Source: Bacillus sp. EB600 (lineage in GTDB: Bacteria > Bacillota > Bacilli > Bacillales > Cytobacillaceae). Taken from it: 64,000 bases of DNA. The stretch covers positions 145,684 through 209,683 of the forward strand of contig NZ_JAEVLT010000008.1 in the NCBI RefSeq assembly GCF_024494385.1, in the 5' to 3' direction. This document shows, piece after piece, positions 35,915 to 45,070 of the stretch. A program made the position numbers and the translations under genes. How positions within the stretch are numbered: the stretch's first letter is position 1; the number at the start of each line of letters is the position of its first letter. The notes beneath the pieces are model-generated. The model was not told where the DNA came from. It saw only the letters and a program-made list of their open reading frames with translations, and made no database searches.

Positions 35915-36166
35915 TTAAATTTCCACAAATGACTTTAGCCAGATCATGAATATGCGAATAAATGCATATCCTAAATCATCCTTCTGTTTTGATAAAGGGT
36001 GAAAGGCTCGTTGATATTCATTAATCAGTTCATCAAGATCCTGGCTGGCCTTAATTGTTTCTTCGCCTGTAAAACCATGTTTACTCGCACATAGTATCAT
36101 TATCTCTCTTTTGGCTTTAATCTCTTCCAGCATCTGTTCGGCGCGACTACTACTATAGGAACCCAA
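35915..36166 (-). CDS. Spo0E-like phosphatase family protein
   Basis: The signature ASQDLDELINEYQR is that of Spo0E-type aspartyl-phosphate phosphatases, small coiled-coil proteins that can dephosphorylate Spo0A-P and delay sporulation. The frame is open from ATG 36187 without a good ribosome-binding site. The TTG at 36166 has AGGGGG 9 nt upstream and is chosen here (83 aa). A start further in is possible, since most family members are ~50-85 aa. It sits alone between fixA and the POR genes. Confidence 0.75.
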   Translation of the reverse strand: MGSYSSSRAEQMLEEIKAKREIMILCASKHGFTGEETIKASQDLDELINEYQRAFHPLSKQKDDLGYAFIRIFMIWLKSFVEI

Positions 36167-36187
36167 CCTAATAATCCCCCTAATCAT

Positions 36188-36474
36188 TACCCTAATATTA
36201 GGAAATCATTAATTAAAATAAATATCTACTTGATGAATTATTGCAATAATTTAAGCAAATGTAAACACTTTCGCAAAATAAGTCAAAACAATCTATATAT
36301 TGCATTTAAAGACATATTTCCGATATTTTTTTTGCGTTTCTTCGACAATTTTACCGCTATTTTTTTCGTCTAATAAGGGATTATTCCCCATTTTTATTTA
36401 CGTAAAACGGACTGCTATAGGACATAATTTTTTGCGAGTGAAAATAGATCGGAACGATCTTATTCTCCCAATGT
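36188..36474. other. Intergenic stretch between POR and Spo0E-like gene
   Basis: AT-rich; no frame with a ribosome-binding site and no clear operator or promoter seen. A short GATCGGAACGATC palindrome lies near 36448. Confidence 0.4.
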
Positions 36475-36510
36475 AAAGAAAGCAAAGCGTTATGGCGCTT
36501 TGCTTTCTTT
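36475..36510 (-). terminator. Terminator of the POR operon
   Basis: AAAGAAAGCAAAGCG and CGCTTTGCTTTCTTT form a perfect 15-bp stem around TTATGG, 44 nt after the stop codon. Confidence 0.88.
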
Positions 36511-36553
36511 TTGTTCTAGTATCAAATTTTTTGAACTTTGATACACGCTTTTC

Positions 36554-38872
36554 TTATAAGAATGGACTTTCGTGTTTAGCTTTTAGACGCATCCATCTTT
36601 TTTCAACTTCATTTTCAAATTCTTCAAGAATGGCTTTATTTTCTTCTTTTAACATGTGTTTTGTTTTACCCATGTGTTTTAACCAATCGCTAACTTCAAT
36701 GCGTTTTTTCTTCTCCTCAGGATTATAAGTGATGGTTGTAACACCTTTTTCCACTTCATAAAGAGGGAAGAAACAAGAATCAACGGCAGCACCTACAATC
36801 TCTTGTCCTAATGTTTCATTTGATTTCCAGTTCAACGGACAAGCAATTAAGATTTTTCCATATACCATACCTACGTTATTGGCATACCATTGTGCTTTCG
36901 CAGCCTTTTTCACAAGATCTTGCGGGAATGCTTCTGAACCTGTGAATACATATGAAATATTTGTTGCAGCCATAATTTGAGCCGTATCCTTATGGTGGAA
37001 CGCTTTACCTGCTTGATATGGTCCTACACCAGAAGTACTTGTCATATGTCCTAGTGGAGTTGAATAAGATAATTGGCTTCCTGTATTCATGTAACCTTCA
37101 TTATCATACTCAACGATAATCATTTTGTGGTTACGTAAAGCTGTACCGATTGCAGGGCCCATACCAATATCCATACCACCGTCACCGGTTACCATAACAA
37201 ATGTAAAATCATCGCTTAATCCAAGCGCCTTAAATTCACCACGGCGTTGTCTTTCATGGAACATTTCTACAAGTCCAGATAATGTAGCTGCACCATTTTG
37301 GAATAGGTTATGGATATAAGTTTGTTTATGTGAACTGTAAGGATATCCTGTTGTTACAATCATCCCACAACCAGTATGGAATAATGCAACAATATCGCCT
37401 TCAATTCCTTTAAAGAATGTTTCTAATCCAGAGAAAATACCACAGCCAGGGCATGCGCCGTGTCCTGAAGCAATACGTTTTGGTTTTTTCGTTAAGGCTC
37501 TTAGTGGAGGAATCTTAACTTTTAATTTACCTGATTCTTCATCAGGAGTAACCGTAATAAGACCTGAAATTAAATCTTCTTTTTTCATTGGTTCTACACG
37601 ACGTTTTGGTGCTAAATCTGGGTTACCAGGAGTGTGACCATAATAATCAAATGGTACATCAACTTTATCAGCTTCTACAGCGTCAATTGCTAATTGGAAG
37701 AACTGTTCTGCATCATCCGAGTAGAAGTCTTTTCCGCCTAAACCGTAAACACGGTCAATAACTTTTATGTCATGGTTTCCGTAAGTTTGTAGAGCAGCTC
37801 TTACTTCAAGTCCCATATTACCGCCGTGTGCTCCGTATGAATCTCCACGATCCCCTACTGTAATGGCTTTTACATTTTTTAATGCTTCAGCGATTTGTTT
37901 TTGTGGGAAAGGACGAAGAATATTTGGAGAAATAACCCCTGCTTTAATACCTTTCGCGCGTAATTGATCGACAACAATCTTACAAACTTCTGTAGCTGAG
38001 TTTAACATAAATACGGCAACTTCAGCATCTTCCATTTGATATAAATCAAGGATCGGATATTCACGACCAGTTAATTCTGCGTATTCTTTCGCAATTCTTG
38101 CGAATACTTTCTCAGCGTTATACATTGCTTCAGATTGTTGATAACGGTTATTAATAGTATCAGGCTCATTCATATAGGCACCAATTGATACTGGATTATC
38201 ACGGTCTAAAGCATGTGGGAAGTTTGTTGGAAGCTCACCAATAAACTTTTGAACTTCTTTATTATCTTTAATTACTTGTACACGTCTCTTTTGGTGGGAT
38301 GTAAAGTATCCATCAAAAGATACAATAACTGGTAAGCGAACCTCAGGATCTTCTGCTAGTTTAATAGCCATAATGTTCATATCATAAACAACTTGTGGGT
38401 CACGAGCCATTAATATCGGCCAGCCGATATTTAAGGCAAAATATAAATCAGAATGATCACCATGAATATTTAATGGTCCTGAAACAGAACGGTTTACTAG
38501 ATTTAATACCATTGGCATACGAGTTCCAGATTGAACAGGTAATTGTTCAAGCATATATAAGAAACCATTCGCACTAGTTGCGTTGAACACACGTCCACCG
38601 CCTGCTGCCGCACCGTAACAAATCCCTGCAGATCCGTGCTCACCGTCAGCAGCGATTAATTTAATATCATGTTGTCCTCTAGCTTTCATTCCATCAAGGA
38701 ACTGAGCAACCTCTGTTGAAGGGGAAATTGGATAATAACCCATGATATGGTAATTTATTTGATGAGCTGCATATGCTGCCATTTCATTTCCGGATTCAAA
38801 TACAATCGCTTGGTCAATAGATCCTTCTGATAGACCTGCTTTTTCTTTATCTATGATAATTTCTTTAGACAT
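36554..38872 (-). CDS. 2-oxoacid:ferredoxin oxidoreductase, fused alpha-beta subunits
   Basis: Residues ~1-430 are the PorA-type alpha subunit (YYPISPSTEVAQF, ADGEHGSAGICYGAAAGGGR). Residues ~465-772 are the TPP-binding PorB-type beta subunit: CPGCG, GDGGMDIGMGPAIGTALRNH and the Asn motif EYDNEGYMNTGSQ. Fusion of the two in one 772-aa chain is visible. The GTG at 38884 abuts the AAGGG; ATG 38872 is well spaced. It oxidises pyruvate or a related 2-oxoacid to the acyl-CoA with reduction of ferredoxin. The exact substrate is unknown. Partner gene 25 nt upstream. Confidence 0.9.
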   Translation of the reverse strand: MSKEIIIDKEKAGLSEGSIDQAIVFESGNEMAAYAAHQINYHIMGYYPISPSTEVAQFLDGMKARGQHDIKLIAADGEHGSAGICYGAAAGGGRVFNATSANGFLYMLEQLPVQSGTRMPMVLNLVNRSVSGPLNIHGDHSDLYFALNIGWPILMARDPQVVYDMNIMAIKLAEDPEVRLPVIVSFDGYFTSHQKRRVQVIKDNKEVQKFIGELPTNFPHALDRDNPVSIGAYMNEPDTINNRYQQSEAMYNAEKVFARIAKEYAELTGREYPILDLYQMEDAEVAVFMLNSATEVCKIVVDQLRAKGIKAGVISPNILRPFPQKQIAEALKNVKAITVGDRGDSYGAHGGNMGLEVRAALQTYGNHDIKVIDRVYGLGGKDFYSDDAEQFFQLAIDAVEADKVDVPFDYYGHTPGNPDLAPKRRVEPMKKEDLISGLITVTPDEESGKLKVKIPPLRALTKKPKRIASGHGACPGCGIFSGLETFFKGIEGDIVALFHTGCGMIVTTGYPYSSHKQTYIHNLFQNGAATLSGLVEMFHERQRRGEFKALGLSDDFTFVMVTGDGGMDIGMGPAIGTALRNHKMIIVEYDNEGYMNTGSQLSYSTPLGHMTSTSGVGPYQAGKAFHHKDTAQIMAATNISYVFTGSEAFPQDLVKKAAKAQWYANNVGMVYGKILIACPLNWKSNETLGQEIVGAAVDSCFFPLYEVEKGVTTITYNPEEKKKRIEVSDWLKHMGKTKHMLKEENKAILEEFENEVEKRWMRLKAKHESPFL

Positions 38873-38897
38873 ATACTTATTCACCCTTCTCTATCAA

Positions 38898-39902
38898 TTA
38901 TTTTACTAGTGCAAATAAATGTGGTACACGGTTAGTTTCAGCATAACCATCATTTGTTTCAACAGCACTTGTTAATGCATCTACCGGACAGGCATGTACA
39001 CATTTTAAGCAGCCTTTGCAATATTGATAGTCAATTCCTTTAAGGAACATTTGTGGACGGCCTTTTTTGTCTGGTTGTTCTTCCCAAACAAAGCAAAAAT
39101 CCGGGCAGGCTGTATCACAAGCAGCACAGTTGATACATTTATTATCATCAAAATGAGGAAGCACCCCAGAACGTGAAATACTTAAATCTTTGAAAATACT
39201 ATTACCTGGATCGATAACTAGACCGCCGATTGGTTGTGTTTCATATCCAAGAGTTGCCTCCTCGCGAACAAACGGCTTAGCAGCTACTTCAGGGCTTATT
39301 TCAAATGTTTTAAATTCAACTTCATTGTAGCCGCGATCAAATGTACGAATATTTGATTCTACTAAATGAGGATATTTCTTTTCAAAAGTCCGGCGAATTG
39401 TATCTCTCATTGCATCTGCATCTAAGAAATCAAGAATTCTAAAAATTGCTCCCAGCATAGCTGTATTTACTTTTGTTTTTTCTTCCAGAGCAATTTGAGT
39501 AGCATCTACAACAGCTACGATACCGCCGTCAAGTTTCGCTAACTCTTTAACTTCATCTGGAGTTTTTTTAGAGTTAACTAAAGCTGTACTATCCGGGTAC
39601 ATACCGCTAGTAGGGTTTTGAGTTTTAAAAAGTGCATCATGAAAAACAGCTACTACGTGCGGGCGCTCAACAGGAGTTGTATCGCGAATATATTGGTATG
39701 GGTCACAGAAACGAATATTCCCTTTTACAGGTGAACCTTTTTTCTCAGAACCGTAAGATGAAAAGCTAAGTCCATTAAGACCACTTCCAACTACACCAGC
39801 TTCGGAAAGTAATTTTCCCGCTAAATTTGCTCCTAATCCTCCGATTGATTCTAAACGAATCTCAAAAAAACCTAAATCATTCTTTTTTGGTAAAATTGAC
39901 AT
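38898..39902 (-). CDS. 2-oxoacid:ferredoxin oxidoreductase, fused gamma-delta subunits
   Basis: Residues ~10-190 are the gamma domain (IRLESIGGLGANLAGKLLSE, SSYGSEKKGSPVKGNIR). The rest is a delta-type 2[4Fe-4S] ferredoxin domain with CINCAACDTACPDFC and CKGCLKCVHACPVDAL. It has 334 aa, GGGG before the ATG. It is the first gene of a two-gene operon; together with the alpha-beta fusion it supplies all four subunits of a pyruvate:ferredoxin oxidoreductase-type enzyme. The loop -DFC in the first motif is slightly unusual. Confidence 0.9.
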   Translation of the reverse strand: MSILPKKNDLGFFEIRLESIGGLGANLAGKLLSEAGVVGSGLNGLSFSSYGSEKKGSPVKGNIRFCDPYQYIRDTTPVERPHVVAVFHDALFKTQNPTSGMYPDSTALVNSKKTPDEVKELAKLDGGIVAVVDATQIALEEKTKVNTAMLGAIFRILDFLDADAMRDTIRRTFEKKYPHLVESNIRTFDRGYNEVEFKTFEISPEVAAKPFVREEATLGYETQPIGGLVIDPGNSIFKDLSISRSGVLPHFDDNKCINCAACDTACPDFCFVWEEQPDKKGRPQMFLKGIDYQYCKGCLKCVHACPVDALTSAVETNDGYAETNRVPHLFALVK

Positions 39903-40235
39903 GATCTGCCCCCCAGTATTTCTTCATGCTTTTTTAGATTTATCTTTCCCACGAATTATTGTAGGACATCCTATTTGATTATGCAGTGATAAATGTTAAA
40001 CATCAATAAAAAATTTTCTATAACACTTTATTTTTTTTCTAAAAAAATGCAGTATTATCAACACTTTATCCTATTGGAAATTTTTAAAACAGACATTAAA
40101 TTGTACTATAACAGTTAAAAAATTAGCTTATTATGTAGACAGGTGGTATCTTTTTTGTAGATTTTTGTAGTATTTTGCAAAATTTTATATTATTTTGAAA
40201 CTATAAAAAATTCTTATAGTTACATCACAATTTAC
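39903..40235. other. Upstream region of the POR operon
   Basis: AT-rich; no gene seen. No complete Fnr, Rex or cre site could be found here. Confidence 0.4.
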
Positions 40236-40268
40236 AAAAAAAATTTCTGCCAAGGGCAGAAATTTTTT
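40236..40268 (-). terminator. Terminator of lutABC
   Basis: AAAAATTTCTGCC and GGCAGAAATTTTTT form the stem, directly before the lutC stop. Confidence 0.85.
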
Positions 40269-40987
40269 CATAAATCATTGATGACAATGTAAGCAGCCTT
40301 AATTGGTCCATGAACACCCACAACAAGATTTAATTCAATATCAGCTGAGTTACTTGGACCGGTAATAAAGTTAATGCAGGATGGTACTTTTCCTCCCTGC
40401 TGCTCAATCGCTCTCATTTTCCTGGCAGCTTGTGTCATTCGGGGAACAATCGTACTTCTTGGTATTAATGCAATATAGGAGGCTGGTAAAAAGTTGATCG
40501 ATCTGCCTCTATTTTCATTACTGTAGATGACGACAGTACCTGATTCAGCCAGCGTAATTTCACTGATGGTAATGCCCACATTCGCCTTTTCAGCGATGCG
40601 AATATTTTCTTCACCTTTTTTATAGTCCCACTCATATACGTTCATACTTTTACTCGGCCAATCTTTTTTAAATAAGTCAGCGAGACCCCATTCGGCAAAA
40701 CGTTGATCCTTCCAGGTGATAATTGGACCGCCGCCATAGTCAGCAGCTACAGTCGTTAGCATTGCAGCTAATCCATGTTGATCCGTCTGATAGAAGTTTG
40801 TATGGATTGTCTTACATTGTTCTCTTAACGTCTCAACTAATTCATCTTGGGTTGCATTTTTCAACACCTCATATTGAGGCTGGTATTTCCATTTTGGCTG
40901 TTCAATCGGTGTGGTAATCCGCTGACGTCCCAATCTGGAGGCAATTTTATTTAAAAATTTATCGCGATTTTGAATCGTTCCTTCCAT
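40268..40987 (-). CDS. lutC: Lactate utilization protein C
   Basis: The LUD-domain subunit of the LutABC L-lactate oxidase system has 239 aa. The conserved block ITISEITLAESGTVVIYSNE is followed by LIPRSTIVPRMTQAARKMR and the end INFITGPSNSADIELNLVVG VHGP. The ATG overlaps the lutB stop as TAATG. It needs LutA and LutB to convert lactate to pyruvate. Confidence 0.94.
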   Translation of the reverse strand: MEGTIQNRDKFLNKIASRLGRQRITTPIEQPKWKYQPQYEVLKNATQDELVETLREQCKTIHTNFYQTDQHGLAAMLTTVAADYGGGPIITWKDQRFAEWGLADLFKKDWPSKSMNVYEWDYKKGEENIRIAEKANVGITISEITLAESGTVVIYSNENRGRSINFLPASYIALIPRSTIVPRMTQAARKMRAIEQQGGKVPSCINFITGPSNSADIELNLVVGVHGPIKAAYIVINDL

Positions 40988-42414
40988 TATTTTTTACCTC
41001 CTTTTTCACGTTTCTTAAACCAATCTCTAAACTGCTCTTTATTTGGTGCCGGAAACTCACGAATATCTGTCCAAGCTTTCATTGGTCCAGGTCCTTTTGA
41101 TATTTTATCTCCATGCGTGAATGGATTCATCGCTGCCGGAGCCATTTTTGAACCGATCTTATACAGTGCCGGCGAGGCTGCACCTAAGCCAAATGCCTTC
41201 ATCAGTAATTTTTCAGCAATCGGTGCTTTACCTTCTTTTTCAACGATGATTTGGCGGTGTTTCAGCAAAAGCTCATGCAGAGGGATTTTAACTGGACACA
41301 CCTCTGTACAGGCACCACAAAGGGAGGAGGCATATGGAAGCTCCTTATATTCTTCATATCCTCCAAGCAGTGGTGTTAGAACAGCGCCAATTGGTCCCGG
41401 ATATATGGAACCGTAGGAATGACCGCCAATATGACGATAAACAGGACAAACATTGATACAGGCACCACAGCGGATGCATTGTAAAACTGCCTGGAAATCA
41501 CCGCCAAGAATATCTGACCTTCCATTGTCGACAATGACAAGGTGAAATTCCTCCGGTCCATCCACATCCAGTTCTTCTCTCGGACCTGTCAGAACAGTAA
41601 TGTAGCTTGTTAATTTTTGCCCAACCGCACTCCTTGTCAACATGCTGACAAGGACTTCCATTTCTTCAAAAGTTGGAACAATCCTTTCCATTCCCATAAC
41701 TGTAATTTGCGTTTTCGGTAGTATTGTCACAAGATCTGCGTTTCCTTCATTTGTAACAAGGCTGAAGGAGCCAGTTTCGGCAACTGCAAAGTTACATCCG
41801 GTGATACCTATATCAGCAGCTAAATATTCCTTCCGTAGTACCTCACGTGCACACGAAGCCAATTCCTCCGGCTTAGATGTTCCTTTATAGCCTAATTTTT
41901 CGGCAAAAACATCGCGGATTTGCTCCTTGTTTTTATGTAAGGCAGGCACAACGATGTGGGACGGGGGATCGTGGTCATCAATTTGCAGAATATACTCGCC
42001 AAGGTCCGTTTCCACAACATCACAGCCTTCTTGCTCTAAAACACTATTTAAGCTGATCTCTTCGGTTACCATTGATTTCGATTTCACGATTTTTTTGGCG
42101 TTTTTCTTTTTCACAACACCCTTAATATATTCTCTTGCTTCGTCAGCTGTTTGCGCAAAAAAGACCTGCCCGCCCCGCTTCGAAACATTTTCACTTAATT
42201 GTTCTAAATAGTAATCGAGATTTTCAAGAACATGCTGGCGAATTTCCTCGCCATGATTGCGCCACTCTTCCCAGTTTCCAAGTTCATCGACTTCTCTTTT
42301 TCTTTTTACGCCCATGCCATCCTGTGCACCTGCAACAGCACCGCGCATAAAATCATTATGAATGCCTTGGTCGACTCTGTCTTTAAAATTATCGGTGCTA
42401 ATTTTTATGGCCAT
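40987..42414 (-). CDS. lutB: Lactate utilization iron-sulfur protein B
   Basis: A 475-aa protein with an N-terminal LUD domain ([20 protein letters not shown]) and two 4Fe-4S motifs, [15 protein letters not shown] and [13 protein letters not shown], followed by a C-terminal region. It passes electrons from lactate, probably via clusters to the respiratory chain. GGAGGG precedes the ATG. It is separated from lutA by 68 nt. Confidence 0.95.
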   Translation of the reverse strand: MAIKISTDNFKDRVDQGIHNDFMRGAVAGAQDGMGVKRKREVDELGNWEEWRNHGEEIRQHVLENLDYYLEQLSENVSKRGGQVFFAQTADEAREYIKGVVKKKNAKKIVKSKSMVTEEISLNSVLEQEGCDVVETDLGEYILQIDDHDPPSHIVVPALHKNKEQIRDVFAEKLGYKGTSKPEELASCAREVLRKEYLAADIGITGCNFAVAETGSFSLVTNEGNADLVTILPKTQITVMGMERIVPTFEEMEVLVSMLTRSAVGQKLTSYITVLTGPREELDVDGPEEFHLVIVDNGRSDILGGDFQAVLQCIRCGACINVCPVYRHIGGHSYGSIYPGPIGAVLTPLLGGYEEYKELPYASSLCGACTEVCPVKIPLHELLLKHRQIIVEKEGKAPIAEKLLMKAFGLGAASPALYKIGSKMAPAAMNPFTHGDKISKGPGPMKAWTDIREFPAPNKEQFRDWFKKREKGGKK

Positions 42415-42482
42415 TTCGTTTTCCCTCCAACCATAGATTCATATGAGGCTTGAATATTGCTTCACTTCATTCAGTACTTTTA

Positions 42483-43199
42483 TTAGCGGCTATTTAATAC
42501 TTCAGCGATATGTAATACTTTAATTTTCTTTCCTTGACGTTCCATCCGTCCTCCAATATTCATTAAACAGCCCGCGTCTGCACCGATGAGATATTCAGCT
42601 CCTGTATCTTCAATATGGCGAACCTTTTCATCGACCATTTGTTCAGATATTTGTCCCATTTTCACTGAAAAAGTACCGCCAAAGCCACAACACTGTTCCT
42701 TTCCTGGTAACTCGTTAAATGTTAGTCCTTTTACGTTTTTCAATAACTTCATTGGTGCTTCTTTCACACCGAGCAATCGAGTCATATGACAGGATGTATG
42801 GTAGGTCACACGGCCTTCAAACCGCGCCCCGACCTCTTCCACTTTTAGTACATCAACAATAAATTGAGTTAATTCATATGTTTTCTCTGCCAATTTCTTC
42901 GCTTTAGGCTCCCAAACTGGATCTCCGGCAAAAATATGTGGATATTCTTTTACCATATAGGTACATGACCCTGAAGGACAAACGACATATTCAGAATCGA
43001 TAAAAGTATCGATTGTCCGCTTCATGACATCCTTTGTATCCTTTACATAGCCACTGTTATAGGACGGCTGGCCACAACAGGTTTGCGACTCCGGGAAATC
43101 GATTTCACACCCCAGACGTTCCAACAATTCAACTGTGGCTTTTCCTACATTACTTTGAAACATGTCGACAAGACAGGTGGCAAAAAGGGTTACTTTCAT
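42483..43199 (-). CDS. lutA: Lactate utilization protein A
   Basis: A 238-aa CCG-domain protein with the two cysteine-rich repeats [17 protein letters not shown] and [17 protein letters not shown]. These non-cubane or 4Fe-4S-type sites occur in heterodisulfide-reductase-like subunits. The start is preceded by AAGGAGT. It is the first gene of the lut operon; a GntR-type operator palindrome lies 68-80 nt upstream and lutR follows in the same direction. Confidence 0.94.
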   Translation of the reverse strand: MKVTLFATCLVDMFQSNVGKATVELLERLGCEIDFPESQTCCGQPSYNSGYVKDTKDVMKRTIDTFIDSEYVVCPSGSCTYMVKEYPHIFAGDPVWEPKAKKLAEKTYELTQFIVDVLKVEEVGARFEGRVTYHTSCHMTRLLGVKEAPMKLLKNVKGLTFNELPGKEQCCGFGGTFSVKMGQISEQMVDEKVRHIEDTGAEYLIGADAGCLMNIGGRMERQGKKIKVLHIAEVLNSR

Positions 43200-43266
43200 G
43201 CATTACCACTCCTTCAATTATTACTATTTTTCAAGCGCTAATCGAGTTTAATTAAATGATTAGCAG

Positions 43267-43279
43267 GTCATCAGATGAC
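43267..43279. promoter_or_regulatory. FadR/GntR-type operator, likely LutR site
   Basis: GTCATC-A-GATGAC is a perfect palindrome between lutR and lutA, upstream of lutA. Confidence 0.65.
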
Positions 43280-43381
43280 TTTTCAACAAAAAAAATAACC
43301 AATTGCTTTATACTTTTAATATTACTATAATCAATTTCATTTTAGAAAGGGTTTTCATAAAAAAATTTTTTTGTCAAAACA

Positions 43382-43412
43382 TGCGGTTCCAAAAAAACAG
43401 CCTGAAACCGCA
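43382..43412 (-). terminator. Hairpin after lutR
   Basis: TGCGGTT and AACCGCA flank a 17-nt loop; leftward tail ATGTTTTG then a long T-run further on. Moderate strength. Confidence 0.6.
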
Positions 43413-43431
43413 CCGATAAAGCTATTTTGTG

Positions 43432-44151
43432 TCAATTTGACTGTTGATAATATTTTTGAATAACAGCTTCCACATTTTCTAGATGAATCTTCATAAAATA
43501 CCTTGCTTGCTCTTCATTCCGTTCTTTTATTGCTTTATAAATAGCATCGTGCTGTTCAGCTAATTTTTCCAATGTTGTCTGTTTGGAAAAAAGCCATACT
43601 TTGCGCGTTTCTTTCATAGCTTCCTCCGTCATACTGGAAACATGATTCATCAGGTTCAGAAGGAGAGCGTTCTGTGACGCTTCTGCAATCGCCAGATGAA
43701 ATTGTAAATCTGCCCCTTCCCCAAGCTCTTCATTTCCACTTGCAGCTTTCATTTCTTCCAAGGCTTTTTCCATTGCCATCAAGTGCTGATTGGTTCTTCT
43801 TTTTGCAGCAGCAGCAGCAGTGCCGAGTTCGATAATTTTTCGGACTTCTAATAGATTAGCGATATCTTCTTGATTCATGAGAATCACAGTTGATAATGGG
43901 AAAGTAATTTGATCCGTATCAAATTCCCGTATAAAAGTACCTTCCCCTTGTCTCATATCCACAAGTCCCATTGCTCTTAATGATGTGAGCGCTTCTCTAA
44001 TTGCTGACCGGCCAACCTGAAAGCTTTCAGCCAATTGCTGAACCGAATCCAGCTTTTGTCCTGGTTTCAGCTGACCGTTCCGAATCATTTCGTAAATCGT
44101 TTCTGCGACTTCTTCATATATTTTCTTGGGTTTTATTTTCTTATAATCCAT
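43432..44151 (-). CDS. lutR: FadR-family GntR repressor LutR
   Basis: N-terminal winged helix (KIYEEVAETIYEMIRNGQLK, VQQLAESFQVGRSAIREALT) and C-terminal FCD effector domain with the metal ligands in DLQFHLAIAEAS and EQHDAIYKAI. It starts at ATG 44151 (AGGTG upstream; the GTG at 44160 overlaps it), giving 239 aa. It regulates lutABC in Bacillus in response to lactate. The permease gene usually beside it is a wreck (44276-44944). Confidence 0.9.
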   Translation of the reverse strand: MDYKKIKPKKIYEEVAETIYEMIRNGQLKPGQKLDSVQQLAESFQVGRSAIREALTSLRAMGLVDMRQGEGTFIREFDTDQITFPLSTVILMNQEDIANLLEVRKIIELGTAAAAAKRRTNQHLMAMEKALEEMKAASGNEELGEGADLQFHLAIAEASQNALLLNLMNHVSSMTEEAMKETRKVWLFSKQTTLEKLAEQHDAIYKAIKERNEEQARYFMKIHLENVEAVIQKYYQQSN

Positions 44152-44275
44152 TTTAAGCACCTACACGTCCTCTTAAAGTTCTTTCTTTCCCCATTATACA
44201 TATTCTTTTAATTTTTCGTAAATTAACAAGAAGGGGAGGAAATTATCTTTTTAATAAGGATAACTATATTAATAA

Positions 44276-44540
44276 CTTAACGAAACTGTTAATACGGTAA
44301 TTGTTACAAATGCAAAAGCTACAACCGATGCAATCGTTAAGATCGGATACTTTAATTCATCAAGTGTTTGAAATGGCACCCGTTAATATAAGGAATGGAG
44401 ACCAAGCTTTAAAAATCTGTCCGCCCGTGTAATGAACCTGGTGAGTAGATTTTTCTTGTACAGTAACTGTTGCGGCAACTTCCGCTTCGGCTGAGAATTC
44501 GAAAGTGTTTTTTGGCTTCCAAAATTTCAAGAAAATGGCT
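44276..44540 (-). pseudogene. lctP: Lactate permease fragments, inverted
   Basis: Read leftward, this DNA encodes AIFLKFWKPKNTFEFSAEAE, then HYTGGQIFKAWSPFLILTG (middle of the L-lactate permease). After a jump of ~110 residues and a frame change it reads TLDELKYPILTIASVVAFAF. The segment stops where the family continues NYSGLSSTL, and that continuation is on the opposite strand at 44550. The ~250-residue N-terminal part is absent. No functional product is expected. Confidence 0.82.
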
Positions 44541-44549
44541 AATTCAATT

Positions 44550-44944
44550 AAAATGCTTCCGGAATGTGTACAGCATTGGGAATGACATTAGCAAAAACGG
44601 GTTCAACCTTCTTCCCGTTCTTTTCACCTTTTCTTGGCTGGCTCGGGGTGTTCATTACGGGGTCAGATACGTCAGCAAACCTTCTATTTGGAGGCCTACA
44701 AAAAGTGACAGCTACCTCCATTGGTATGGACCCTTTATTGGCATTGGCAGCAAACTCTTCTGGCGGTGGAGTGGGAAAGATGATCTCACCACAATCGATT
44801 GCTGTTGCATGTGCAGCCGTTGGGCTTGCTGGAAAAGAATCAGATTTATTCCGGTTTACTGTTAAACATAGTTTCTTTTTCCTCATTCTTTTTGGAGTCC
44901 TGACATTTTTACAAAACACAGTTCTCTCCTTCATGATTCCCTAA
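44550..44944 (+). pseudogene. lctP: C-terminal part of lactate permease
   Basis: The frame reads [17 protein letters not shown], then [40 protein letters not shown] and [13 protein letters not shown] to the natural C-terminus FMIP. These are the last ~130 residues of the LctP/LldP 14-helix lactate permease. A TAA lies just upstream in frame, and an ATG at 44564 has no ribosome-binding site. It is separated from its own upstream half by an inversion. Confidence 0.88.
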
Positions 44945-44958
44945 TGAGTCCGGAACAC

Positions 44959-44988
44959 AAAGGCAGCATCTCCATTGATGCTGCCTTT
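44959..44988 (+). terminator. Terminator behind the lctP remnant
   Basis: AAAGGCAGCATC and GATGCTGCCTTT form a perfect 12-bp stem around TCCATT. The former gene therefore still has its terminator. Confidence 0.8.
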
Positions 44989-45070
44989 GCTGTTGTTTGC
45001 TGTCTTTTTTTTTGCCTATAATAAGATATAATAAACTGTTGTTCTTAATTCATTTAAAGGGAGATTTGTC

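Noticed and set aside
43231..43246. cre-like word TTCAAGCGCTAATCG before lutA
   Set aside because: Four mismatches to the CcpA consensus outside the central GCGC core.
44548..44934. Minus-strand 128-codon frame across the lactate permease remnant
   Set aside because: It is the antisense shadow of clear LctP sequence on the plus strand.
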